The notes below the pieces were generated by a model. That model worked only from the letters and a program-made list of their open reading frames with translations, had not been told where the DNA came from and did no database searches. This document shows, one piece after another, positions 7,801-15,338 of a stretch of DNA of 64,000 bases (the first letter of the stretch is position 1; each line of letters opens with the position of its first letter). A program made the position numbers and the translations under genes. Source of the DNA: Clostridiales bacterium (GTDB lineage Bacteria; Bacillota; Clostridia; Oscillospirales; Oscillospiraceae); NCBI GenBank assembly GCA_004557735.1, contig SFFV01000014.1, positions 1-64,000 on the forward strand, in the 5' to 3' direction.

Positions 7801-8781
7801 ATGCTGATCGTGGAAAAATTCGGCGGAAGCTCGCTCGCCGGGGTCGAGCGTGTCCGCTGCGCGGCGCGCCTCATCGCCGAGACGGTGCGCGCCGGGCACT
7901 CCGTTGCGGCGGTGCTCTCGGCGCAGGGGAAAACGACCGACGCGCTCTTGTCTACCGCCGCGCACTACAGCCCCAACCCCTCGAAGCGCGAGCTTGACAT
8001 GCTGCTTGCGACCGGTGAGCAGGCGAGCGTTGCGCTCATGGCGATGACGCTCGAGGAAATGGGTCTCCCCGCCGTGTCGCTCACGGGCTGGCAGGCCGGC
8101 GTCGGTACGGATGAGACATACGGCGACGCGCACATCCGGCGGCTTTCGATGGAGCGCGTGCGCCGCGAGCTGAGCGAGGGAAAGATCGTCCTCATCGCCG
8201 GGTTTCAGGGCGTGAGCCCCGGAAACGACGTCACAACGCTCGGGCGCGGCGGCTCGGACACGACCGCCGTGGCCGCGGCGGCGGCGCTGCGCGCGGACGA
8301 GTGCCGCATCTACACCGACGTGGAGGGCGTGTTTACCGCCGATCCCCGGCTCATTCCGGAGGCGCGGCGGCTGCCCGCCGTGGACAGCGAGGAAATGCTC
8401 CGGCTCGCCTCGCTCGGCTCACAGGTGCTGCACGAGCGCAGCGCGGCGCTCGCCCTGCGCTTTGCCGTCCCGCTCACGGTGCTCTCGAGCCTTTCCCCCG
8501 CGCCCGGCACCGTTATCCGGCCGCTCCCGCTGCCGGAGGACGAAGGCCGCCTCACCGCCGTGACGCGCTCGGGCGCTCTCGTCTCGCTCGTCGGAACGCA
8601 CCTGCATACGTTCGGTTCTCTCCCGGAGCGTGCCGTTGCGGCGCTGCGGGAGGCGGGGCTCTCCCCGGACGCCGCGCTGCTCACCGACGGGCGGCTCACC
8701 GTGCATGTTCCGGAGGAGCAGAGCCTGGAAACGCTCCGCTGTATGCACGCCGCGTTCCTTGCGCGCGGGGAAGATTCATAA
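7801..8781 (+). CDS. Aspartate kinase, short form
   Basis: This amino acid kinase family protein of 326 residues phosphorylates aspartate for the Lys/Thr/Met/DAP pathways. The kinase core (about 1-240) has KFGGSS at the N terminus, GRGGSDTTA and YTDVEGVFTADPR. What follows (about 245-326) is enough for only one ACT-like unit; most aspartokinases have about 400 residues and two ACT domains. It may therefore be feedback-insensitive or differently regulated (inference). The ATG at 7801 is chosen because GGAGG lies 10 bp before it; an upstream in-frame ATG lacks one. A TTGACG/TACCCT promoter separates it from the next gene, so it is probably not part of the sulfur module. Confidence 0.85.
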   Translation: MLIVEKFGGSSLAGVERVRCAARLIAETVRAGHSVAAVLSAQGKTTDALLSTAAHYSPNPSKRELDMLLATGEQASVALMAMTLEEMGLPAVSLTGWQAGVGTDETYGDAHIRRLSMERVRRELSEGKIVLIAGFQGVSPGNDVTTLGRGGSDTTAVAAAAALRADECRIYTDVEGVFTADPRLIPEARRLPAVDSEEMLRLASLGSQVLHERSAALALRFAVPLTVLSSLSPAPGTVIRPLPLPEDEGRLTAVTRSGALVSLVGTHLHTFGSLPERAVAALREAGLSPDAALLTDGRLTVHVPEEQSLETLRCMHAAFLARGEDS

Positions 8782-8805
8782 TTTCCGATATTATTATCGG
8801 CTTTC

Positions 8806-8834
8806 TTGACGAAATAACGCAAACGTGCTACCCT
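8806..8834 (+). promoter_or_regulatory. Sigma-A promoter of the sulfur/selenium module
   Basis: TTGACG (8806-8811), a 17-bp spacer and TACCCT (8829-8834) lie just upstream of the class V aminotransferase gene. A small CCGATA/TATCGG hairpin (8785-8800) with a T-rich tail precedes it and may terminate the aspartate kinase transcript. Confidence 0.6.
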
Positions 8835-8867
8835 CTTGGGGACAATATCTCCGGGAGGGAGTTTTTT

Positions 8868-9998
8868 ATGATCTATCTCGACAACGCCGCCACATCGCTC
8901 CGCCGGCCGGAGAGCGTGGTGCGCGCGGTGAGCGGGGCGCTGTGCTCGCTGGGCAACGTAGGCCGCGGCGCGAGCGAGAGCGCGCTCTCCGCCGCGCGCG
9001 TGGTATATGCCGCGCGTGAAAAGCTCTGCGCCTTTTTCGGCGGGGCGGACCCGTCGCGCGTCTGCTTCACGCAGAACTCGACCGAGGCGCTCAACATCGC
9101 CATTTTCGGGCTTCTCCGGCCCGGCGATCATGTGATATCGACCGATTTGGAGCACAACAGCGTGCTGCGCCCGCTCTACCGGCTGGAAAAAGAGGGCGTG
9201 GAGACAACGTTCCTGCGCGCCGATACGCGCGGCTGCATCGACTACGCCGATCTCCCCCGCGCGCTGCGGCCCAACACCCGCGCGATCGTCTGCACGCACG
9301 CCTCCAATCTCACCGGAAACGCATTGGACGTATCGCGCATCGGCGCCTTCGCGCGCGAGCACGGTCTTTTGTTCATTCTCGACGCCTCGCAGACGGCGGG
9401 CAGCTTTGCCGTCGACGCGCAGCGCGACGGCATTTCCGTTCTCTGCTTCACCGGGCACAAGGGCATGATGGGTCCGCAGGGCACCGGCGGGCTCGTCGTC
9501 GCCCCCGGCGTGGATATCCGCCCGCTCAAGACCGGCGGCACGGGCGTGCAGTCCTACCGGCGCGAACAGCCGGAGGAATACCCGACGCGGCTTGAAAGCG
9601 GCACGCTCAACGGCCACGGCATCGCGGGGCTGTCCGCGGCGGTCGATTTTCTCAGGGAGATCACCCCCGCCGCCATCCACGCGCACGAGACCGCGCTTAT
9701 GAGCGCGTTTTACAATAAGGTATCCGTCCTGCCGGGCGTCACCGTGTACGGCGACTTTGCGCACGAGCGCGCGCCGATCGTCACGCTCAACATCGGCGAT
9801 ATGGATTCCGGCGAGGCGGCGGAGATCCTTTCGGACGAGTACGGCATCGCCGTGCGCTCCGGCGCGCACTGCGCGCCGCGGATGCACGAGGCGCTCGGCA
9901 CCGTGGCGCAGGGCGCGGTGCGTTTTTCGTTCGGCTGGTTCAATACGATGGAGGAGGCGGAGACGGCGGCGGACGCCGTCCGTGATATTGCCCTATGA
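8868..9998 (+). CDS. Cysteine desulfurase-like class V aminotransferase (EF2568 type)
   Basis: This 376-residue PLP enzyme starts MIYLDNAATSLRRPESV. The PLP-binding Lys is in TGHKGMMGPQGTGG and the persulfide-forming Cys in RSGAHCAPR, so desulfurase chemistry (Cys or selenocysteine to Ala plus S/Se) is feasible. The overall look and the neighbours fit the TIGR01977/EF2568 subfamily, which Haft and Self linked to labile selenium and selenium-dependent molybdenum hydroxylases. The next gene, DUF3343, overlaps its stop by 4 bp (ATGA), implying translational coupling and perhaps hand-over of S/Se to that protein. AGGGAG precedes the ATG at 8868; longer in-frame starts lack a ribosome site. Confidence 0.87.
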   Translation: MIYLDNAATSLRRPESVVRAVSGALCSLGNVGRGASESALSAARVVYAAREKLCAFFGGADPSRVCFTQNSTEALNIAIFGLLRPGDHVISTDLEHNSVLRPLYRLEKEGVETTFLRADTRGCIDYADLPRALRPNTRAIVCTHASNLTGNALDVSRIGAFAREHGLLFILDASQTAGSFAVDAQRDGISVLCFTGHKGMMGPQGTGGLVVAPGVDIRPLKTGGTGVQSYRREQPEEYPTRLESGTLNGHGIAGLSAAVDFLREITPAAIHAHETALMSAFYNKVSVLPGVTVYGDFAHERAPIVTLNIGDMDSGEAAEILSDEYGIAVRSGAHCAPRMHEALGTVAQGAVRFSFGWFNTMEEAETAADAVRDIAL

Positions 9999-10231
9999 GA
10001 GTACGCGAAAAGAAAGAATATGTGATCTTCACGTTCCACACCACCGCCGCCGCGATGGCGACGGAAAAGCTCTGTCAGGAGCGAAACATCCCCGGACGGC
10101 TCATCCCCGCGCCGCGGAGCATCACCGCCGACTGCGGCATCGCGTGGGCCGCGCCGCCGGAGGAACGCGAGCGTATTGAAAAGGAACCGGGACTGCCGGA
10201 GATCGCGGGCGTATACCTGCGCGAGCTTTAA
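9995..10231 (+). CDS. DUF3343 putative S/Se carrier protein
   Basis: This 78-residue protein matches DUF3343, a family described as a putative sulfur or selenium carrier. It has the pattern FTFHTTAAAMATEK near the N terminus and a conserved Cys in ITADCGIAWA. It overlaps the stop of the desulfurase-like gene by 4 bp and lies 13 bp before the LysR regulator. The likely role is to accept persulfide or perselenide from the desulfurase on its single Cys (inference from context). Confidence 0.82.
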   Translation: MRVREKKEYVIFTFHTTAAAMATEKLCQERNIPGRLIPAPRSITADCGIAWAAPPEERERIEKEPGLPEIAGVYLREL

Positions 10232-10244
10232 AAGGAAACGCGAT

Positions 10245-11144
10245 ATGCAGACACTGAATCTCAAACAGCTCGAGGCCTTCTGCGCCGTGGTCGAGCGCGG
10301 CAGCTTCACCGCCGCGGCGGAGGCGCTCTATCTGGCGCAGTCCACCGTGAGCGGCCACATCCTCGCCCTCGAAAGGGACATCGGCGTGCCGCTGCTCGTC
10401 CGCTCCGGCAAGCGGCGCATCACGCTCACCGAGGAGGGGCGGCGCGTATACGACCACGCGCACACCATTCTTCAAAGCTGCACCGAGCTCTCCCGCGAGC
10501 TGGAGGAGCAGACCTCCCGCGAGGTATCGCTCGCGGCGTCGTCCATCCCGATGCAGTATATCCTCCCGCAGCTCATCAGCGACTTTCACCGGGAAAACCC
10601 GGATTTCCGCTTTCTGCTCCACAGCGGCGACAGCGCGAGCGTCCACACCGCCGTATTGCAGGGCGAAACGCACATCGGCTTCGTCGGCGCGGTGATGAAC
10701 GCGCGCGAGCTTACCTACGACTGCATCGCCACCGACCCGCTCGTGCTTGTCACGCCCGACACGCCGCACTACCGCGCCATGTTTGACGCCGGGGAGACGG
10801 GCAACGCGCTGCTCTCCGAGCCGCTCATCTTCCGCGAGGGCGGCTCCGGCACCCAACTCGCCGGGCAGAAATTCTTCACCGAAAACGGCATCGACTCCGG
10901 CGCACTCAACATCGTCGCGCGCATCGACAACAGCGAGGCCGTGCTGCGCGGCGTGGCGTGCGGGCTCGGCTGCGCGGTCGTCTCCGGTCTCGCCGCGGGC
11001 GCGACGAAGGAGCTTTTATCCTTCCCGCTCGTCGGGAAAAACAACGAACGCGAGATCTACATGATCCGCGCCCGCGACCGCCGCCCAACAAAATCCGCGC
11101 GCGCGTTCATCGATTTCCTGCTCAGCCGCCGGGCGCTGCACTGA
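10245..11144 (+). CDS. LysR-family regulator of the sulfur/selenium module
   Basis: The protein has 299 residues. An N-terminal winged helix (about 1-60: LNLKQLEAFCAVVERGSFTA, AEALYLAQSTVSGHILALE) is followed by a periplasmic-binding-like effector domain (about 90-295). It resembles the CysL/CbbR branch and the LysR proteins that accompany selenium genes. It is co-directional with and 13 bp after DUF3343, and 125 bp before yedE, whose promoter region carries a small inverted repeat that could be its site. The ATG at 10245 has AAAGGAAA before it; the upstream in-frame extension lies inside the DUF3343 gene. Confidence 0.85.
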   Translation: MQTLNLKQLEAFCAVVERGSFTAAAEALYLAQSTVSGHILALERDIGVPLLVRSGKRRITLTEEGRRVYDHAHTILQSCTELSRELEEQTSREVSLAASSIPMQYILPQLISDFHRENPDFRFLLHSGDSASVHTAVLQGETHIGFVGAVMNARELTYDCIATDPLVLVTPDTPHYRAMFDAGETGNALLSEPLIFREGGSGTQLAGQKFFTENGIDSGALNIVARIDNSEAVLRGVACGLGCAVVSGLAAGATKELLSFPLVGKNNEREIYMIRARDRRPTKSARAFIDFLLSRRALH

Positions 11145-11160
11145 TCTGTTTTTTATCTGA

Positions 11161-11228
11161 TTTCTCGATAGAAACGGCGGCAATATCCGATTTACCGTTT
11201 GGCATTTTCCGCCGAAGCGCCGTATAAT
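11161..11228 (+). promoter_or_regulatory. yedE promoter with possible LysR site
   Basis: TTGGCA (11199-11204), an 18-bp spacer and TATAAT (11223-11228) form the promoter. Upstream, TTTCT and AGAAA (11161-11174) flank CGAT, a LysR-like dyad centred about 30 bp before the -35 box. Assigning the dyad to the LysR encoded just upstream is inference. Confidence 0.6.
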
Positions 11229-11268
11229 GAGGTCATCCGAAAAGCCATTTGAAGAGAGAGGGAAAAAA

Positions 11269-12321
11269 ATGAAAAACAACTGGCTGATCCTCGTCACCGG
11301 ACTTGTGATCGGCATTGCGGCGCTCGTTCTGGGCGCGCACGGCAACCCCGGCAATATGGGCTTCTGCATCGCCTGCTTCCTGCGCGACACGACCGGCGCG
11401 CTCGGCATGCACGGCGCGGAGGTCGTGCAGTACTTCCGTCCGGAGATCGTCGGCATCCTGCTCGGCTCGCTCATCGCGGCGGTCGCGGCGAAGGAATTCA
11501 AGGGCCGCGGCGGCTCTTCCCCGATCATCCGCTTCATTCTCGGCGTGTTCGTCATGATCGGCGCGCTGATGTTCCTCGGCTGCCCGCTGCGTATGGTCAT
11601 CCGTATCGGCGGCGGCGACTGGAACGCCCTGGTCGGTCTCGCCGGCTTCATCGTCGGCATCCTCGTCGGCGTCGTGTTCCTCAAGAAGGGCTTCACGCTC
11701 GGCCGCAGCTATAAGCAGACGCTCGCCGAAGGCGCCGCCTTCCCGGTCGTCTATGTGCTTCTGTTTGTCCTCTGGCTCGCCGCTCCGGCGCTTTTCAAGT
11801 TCTCCGAAAAAGGTCCCGGCAGCATGCATGCCGCGTGGGGTCTCGCGCTCGTCGCGGGTCTTGTCGTCGGCGCGCTCTGCCAGCGCAGCCGCATGTGCAT
11901 GGTCGGCGGCATCCGCAACGCCGTCATGTTCAAGGACTTCGGCCTTGTCGCCGGCTTTGTGACGATCATTCTCACGGTGCTCGTCGGCAACCTCATTCTC
12001 GGCAAGTTCAACCCCGGCTTCGCCGGCCAGCCCGTTGCGCACAGCGACGGTCTCTGGAACTTCCTCGGCACCGCCCTCATGGGTTGGGGCTGCGTGCTGC
12101 TCGGCGGCTGCCCGCTGCGTCAGCTCATTCTCGCCGGTCAGGGCGAGAGCGACAGCGCCGTCACCGTTCTCGGCATGATGTGCGGCGCGGCGTTCTGCCA
12201 CAATCTCAAGCTCGCCTCCTCGGCCGACGGCCCGACCGGCAACGGCAAGATCGCCGTGATCGTCGGCTTCGTCGTGGTGCTTGTTATCTCGCTGCTCTTC
12301 ACGAAGAAGGCGGAGGAATGA
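11269..12321 (+). CDS. YedE/YeeE-family membrane protein, selenium-metabolism type
   Basis: This 350-residue polytopic membrane protein has about ten hydrophobic segments and two repeated halves. The family signature is clear: GNMGFCIACFLRD near residue 30 and GCPLR twice (FLGCPLRMVIRIGGGDWNAL; GGCPLRQLILAGQGESDSAV). The conserved Cys residues in GCPLR line the substrate path of the related thiosulfate transporter TsuA. The N-terminal signature matches the YedE branch tied to selenium metabolism. It probably moves a sulfur or selenium compound into the cell for the neighbouring TusA-like and desulfurase-like proteins (inference). The ATG at 11269 follows GAGAGAGGG; tusA-like begins 3 bp after its stop. 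Confidence 0.87.
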   Translation: MKNNWLILVTGLVIGIAALVLGAHGNPGNMGFCIACFLRDTTGALGMHGAEVVQYFRPEIVGILLGSLIAAVAAKEFKGRGGSSPIIRFILGVFVMIGALMFLGCPLRMVIRIGGGDWNALVGLAGFIVGILVGVVFLKKGFTLGRSYKQTLAEGAAFPVVYVLLFVLWLAAPALFKFSEKGPGSMHAAWGLALVAGLVVGALCQRSRMCMVGGIRNAVMFKDFGLVAGFVTIILTVLVGNLILGKFNPGFAGQPVAHSDGLWNFLGTALMGWGCVLLGGCPLRQLILAGQGESDSAVTVLGMMCGAAFCHNLKLASSADGPTGNGKIAVIVGFVVVLVISLLFTKKAEE

Positions 12322-12324
12322 TCC

Positions 12325-12537
12325 ATGAAAACCGTTGATGCGAGAGGCTTCGCCTGCCCCCAGCCGGTCATTATGGCGCAAAAGGCGATCAAGGCGGACG
12401 CCCCCGGCGAGCTGGAGGTGCTCGTCGATAACAAGTGCGCCGTGGAAAATGTCACGCGCTTCGGCGAAAGCCAGGGCTACACCGTGACCGCAGCCGATAA
12501 CGGCGACGATGAATTCACCGTTACGCTGCGCAAATAA
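12325..12537 (+). CDS. TusA/SirA-like sulfur carrier protein
   Basis: This 70-residue single TusA domain has the N-terminal motif GFACPQPV, where the Cys carries persulfide, and the usual beta-alpha-beta-alpha-beta length. It lies 3 bp after yedE, as tusA/yedF and yeeE/yedE genes do in many genomes, so it probably receives sulfur or selenium from the imported compound. It lacks the second domain of full-length YedF (about 190 residues), so a pure thiosulfate role is also possible. Confidence 0.85.
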   Translation: MKTVDARGFACPQPVIMAQKAIKADAPGELEVLVDNKCAVENVTRFGESQGYTVTAADNGDDEFTVTLRK

Positions 12538-12550
12538 TCTTACCCCCTTT

Positions 12551-12590
12551 ACGGCTCTCCCGCCTTTATGGTGGGAGGGCCGTTTTATTC
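12551..12590 (+). terminator. Intrinsic terminator of the sulfur/selenium module
   Basis: A 14-bp stem (12551-12564 with 12570-12583, two G-T pairs) closes a TTTAT loop and is followed by TTTTATT. Confidence 0.85.
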
Positions 12591-12619
12591 TTCCAACTTC
12601 CGGCAATCGCCGTCAAAAC

Positions 12620-12648
12620 TTGACCAATCCGGCAAAATCTGATAGAAT
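12620..12648 (+). promoter_or_regulatory. Sigma-A promoter for the SH3-type membrane protein
   Basis: TTGACC (12620-12625), a 17-bp spacer and TAGAAT (12643-12648), 38 bp before the ATG at 12686. Confidence 0.7.
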
Positions 12649-12685
12649 AGCGTAAATTCCCCATGAGTGATAAGGAGGCTATCCC

Positions 12686-13426
12686 ATGCCGCGTGATTAT
12701 TCTGAGTATGAGTATGACGACGAGCTTCCGGAGACCTACCGTAACCCGCTCAAACCGTTTCTGATCGCGCTCGTTGTGCTCCTTCTCCTGTTTGCCGCCA
12801 TCATCGTATTGCTCTATATGCGTCTGCAAACCGCGAACACCCGCGCCGAAACGCTCTCGCAGGAACTGACGGCGGTGCAGGTACAGCTCGACGATCTCCG
12901 TGCCCAGCAGGCTGCGCCGACCAGCGCGCCGACGCCCGAACCGGCCGCGACGCCCACGCCCGAGCCGACGCCGGAACCCACCCCCACGCCGGAGCCGACG
13001 CCGGAGCCGACGCCCACGCCCGCTCCGCTTCTGCGCGACACGGTCACAGACGAAATGCTCGGCCATGTCTACCGCCCGGCGGACGAGTTCTGGTATGACG
13101 AGGCAAAGCCCGCCGTGGTCATCCCGTACATGCTTGCCGTGCACTACGGCCCCGGCATGGACTGGGGCGAGAACATGGCGCTCAACATGGGCGACACGGT
13201 GGAGCTGCTCGCCAAACAGAACGGCTGGGTGCTCCTGCGCACCGCCGACGGCCGCTACGGCTGGGCCGCGGGCGAGCTGCTGCGCGAAACGGCGGATGCC
13301 GCCGCGACCGCGACGCCCGCCGCTCCCGCAGGCGCCGCCGACCCGGTAGCGCCGGTCGCTCCCGTGACAGCGGCGCCCTCCGCCGCGCCGGATTATACCG
13401 AGGTCTCCAACCCCGATCTCCAATAA
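12686..13426 (+). CDS. Membrane-anchored extracellular protein with SH3-like domain
   Basis: The protein has 246 residues: an acidic cytoplasmic N terminus (1-22), one transmembrane helix (about 26-48), a short coiled-coil-like stretch (50-74), a Pro/Thr/Glu-rich linker of PEPTP repeats (76-112), a bacterial SH3-like domain (about 118-205, with YGPGMDWGENMALNMGDTVE and GWVLLRTADGRYGWA) and an Ala/Pro-rich tail. SH3-like domains commonly bind cell wall. It is a single-gene unit with its own promoter, an AAGGAGG ribosome site and a terminator. The precise function is unknown. Confidence 0.8.
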   Translation: MPRDYSEYEYDDELPETYRNPLKPFLIALVVLLLLFAAIIVLLYMRLQTANTRAETLSQELTAVQVQLDDLRAQQAAPTSAPTPEPAATPTPEPTPEPTPTPEPTPEPTPTPAPLLRDTVTDEMLGHVYRPADEFWYDEAKPAVVIPYMLAVHYGPGMDWGENMALNMGDTVELLAKQNGWVLLRTADGRYGWAAGELLRETADAAATATPAAPAGAADPVAPVAPVTAAPSAAPDYTEVSNPDLQ

Positions 13427-13435
13427 GGACATACG

Positions 13436-13479
13436 AAAAATCCTCTCTCTGCGCTGTGCAGAGAGAGGATTTTCTTTTA
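13436..13479. terminator. Bidirectional intrinsic terminator
   Basis: TCCTCTCTCTGC (13441-13452) pairs with GCAGAGAGAGGA (13458-13469); A and T runs on the two sides extend the stem and give T tracts in both directions. It separates the SH3-type gene from the convergent importer operon ending in cbiL. Confidence 0.88.
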
Positions 13480-13515
13480 TGACGGGCAGTGCCGCGAAAG
13501 GCGGCGGGGCTGCTC

Positions 13516-14220
13516 TTATTCTTTGCTGTCCGGCACGATCACCGTGGCAAAATAGCTGATCTTCTCCGGCAGGCCGGTCATCGTCTCGAACACCTGCTGC
13601 GTGGGCAGGCCGCAGTCGGCGACCATGGCGGAAGCCTCCGCCAGACCGTGCCGCAAGAGCGCCGCGGCGGTCTCGCCGATGGCTTTGCCGGACTTCATCA
13701 GCACCTTGGTGCCCGGCTGGGCAAGCGCGGCATCGAGATCGGACGCTCCGGCGGGATAGATGTGCAGCGGCAGCTCCATCTCCGTGAGACTCCGGCCGAG
13801 CGCCGCGGCCACGGCGGAAAAGCTCGCAACGCCGGGGACCATGCGCGTACCGTATCCGCGGCGGCGCAGCTCGTCGAGCACATAATACGCCGTGGCGTAG
13901 ATGGACACATCGCCGAGATTCACCATGGCGACGTCCCGTCCGGCGTCGAGCTCCGGCGCGATGGCGTCCGCGGCATGCGCGTACCCCGCGGCGCGGACGG
14001 CGGCGTCGCGCGACATGGCGAACGAGAGCGGCAGAACGGTCTTTCCGCCGAGCTCTGCCGCGCCCTGCGCGATGGAAAGCGCGAGCATCTCGCCCGAAGC
14101 GGTCTGCGGCGCGGCGATCACGGGGCAGGCCTCCAGCACGGCGCAAGCCTCGCGCGTCATCCACATGGGATCGCCGGGGCCGACGCCCACGGCGTAAAAC
14201 ATTCCTTTATTTTCTTTCAC
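13516..14220 (-). CDS. cbiL: Cobalt-precorrin-2 C20-methyltransferase CbiL
   Basis: This 234-residue SAM-dependent tetrapyrrole methylase begins with YAVGVGPGDPMWMT and carries LGDVSIYAT and MVPGVASFSAVAAALG, matching CbiL/CobI. It methylates C20 of cobalt-precorrin-2, the first committed methylation of the anaerobic pathway. The preferred start is GTG at 14220: it overlaps the upstream ATPase stop as GTGA and has GGAAGG at the right spacing. ATG alternatives at 14229 and 14202 are poorly spaced. It is the last gene of the riboswitch-controlled importer operon, while the rest of the cbi genes form the adjacent operon, so cbiL is physically separated from its pathway partners. Confidence 0.9.
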   Translation of the reverse strand: MKENKGMFYAVGVGPGDPMWMTREACAVLEACPVIAAPQTASGEMLALSIAQGAAELGGKTVLPLSFAMSRDAAVRAAGYAHAADAIAPELDAGRDVAMVNLGDVSIYATAYYVLDELRRRGYGTRMVPGVASFSAVAAALGRSLTEMELPLHIYPAGASDLDAALAQPGTKVLMKSGKAIGETAAALLRHGLAEASAMVADCGLPTQQVFETMTGLPEKISYFATVIVPDSKE

Positions 14221-15338
14221 AGCGTCCATCCTTCCGTTTTTGCGTCGAGTACCACGAGCCCCGCGGCCTTCGCGCGCGTGAGGAGCGGCGCGTTCGGCGT
14301 CCGGGCAGCATCTCCCGCGAGGAGGATCCTGCCGCAGCGACGCATCGTTTCAAACGCTTTTTCGTATACGGCATCGTCCGGCGCGGCGAATGCCGGCACG
14401 GAGACCGTCTCCGCGGCGAGCAGCCGCGCGAGCCGGTAGTCCACATCGTTTTCGTACAGCACGCCGGTCGCAAACGGGACGTTCTCGCGCTGGAGCTTCC
14501 GGTACACGGATATGCCCGTCCCTGCGCCCGCGAGCACGAACACCTCCGGCGTGTCGCCGGCAGGCTTTTTGAGCTCGATGCTGCCGAAGAGCGGGTCGAA
14601 GTATCCGTCCTCGATGTCGTACAGCTTGCGGATGGCCTGCTCCTCGAACACCTCGCCGGGCGCGCCGAAGCCGAACTGCGTGTCGCCCTTTACGGTGAGG
14701 ATGCGGTCGGCCACCTTCTCCGCGAGATCGATCTCGTGGAGCGACATGATGACCGTAATGTTCTTTTTGCGCGCCATGCGCGTGAGGATGGTGAGCAGGT
14801 CGAGCTTGTGGCGCACGTCGAGGAACGACGTCGGCTCATCGAGCAGTATCATCTCCGGCTGCTGGGCAATGGCGCGCGCGAGCAGCACGCGCTGGCGCTG
14901 GCCGTCGCTGATGGCGTTGAAGTCGCGCTCGGCAAGCTCGAGCGCGTGGACGGTCTCCATCGCTTCGTCCACGATGCGCTGGTCCTCGCCGCGGAGCACG
15001 CCGAGCCGTCCGGTGTACGGGTACCGGCCGGTTGCCACAACGTCGCGGCAGGTCGTGAGCTCGACCTTGATGCGCTCGGTGAGGATCACGGCGAGCTTTT
15101 TGGAGAGCTCGCGATAGGTGATCGTCTGCATATCCCGTCCCTCGAGAAAGATCTTCCCCCGGATCGGTTCCAGGTCACGCGCGATGGTCTTGAGCAGCGT
15201 GGATTTGCCCGCGCCGTTCGGGCCGATGAGCGCGATGATCTCGCCCTTCTGTACTTTGACGGAGATATCGCGGATGACCGGTACCTTATGGTAGCCGATC
15301 GTGAGATCGTCGATCACAAAATAGGGCGTATCCGTCAT
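14217..15338 (-). CDS. BtuD/FecE-type ABC transporter ATPase with C-terminal extension
   Basis: The protein has 373 residues. Residues 1-245 are an ABC ATPase: Walker A GPNGAGKST, signature SDGQRQRVLLARA (a variant of LSGGQ), Walker B MILLDEPTSFLD and the switch His in IMSLHEIDLA. Residues about 255-373 form an extra Rossmann-like domain (VFVLAGAGTGISVYRKL, then GVLYENDVDYRLARLLAAE) absent from ordinary BtuD/FecE. It powers the importer whose permease it overlaps by 4 bp (ATGA). The riboswitch and cbiL in the operon make a corrinoid or cobalt complex the likely substrate. The start at 15338 follows GGGAGGA. Confidence 0.9.
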   Translation of the reverse strand: MTDTPYFVIDDLTIGYHKVPVIRDISVKVQKGEIIALIGPNGAGKSTLLKTIARDLEPIRGKIFLEGRDMQTITYRELSKKLAVILTERIKVELTTCRDVVATGRYPYTGRLGVLRGEDQRIVDEAMETVHALELAERDFNAISDGQRQRVLLARAIAQQPEMILLDEPTSFLDVRHKLDLLTILTRMARKKNITVIMSLHEIDLAEKVADRILTVKGDTQFGFGAPGEVFEEQAIRKLYDIEDGYFDPLFGSIELKKPAGDTPEVFVLAGAGTGISVYRKLQRENVPFATGVLYENDVDYRLARLLAAETVSVPAFAAPDDAVYEKAFETMRRCGRILLAGDAARTPNAPLLTRAKAAGLVVLDAKTEGWTL

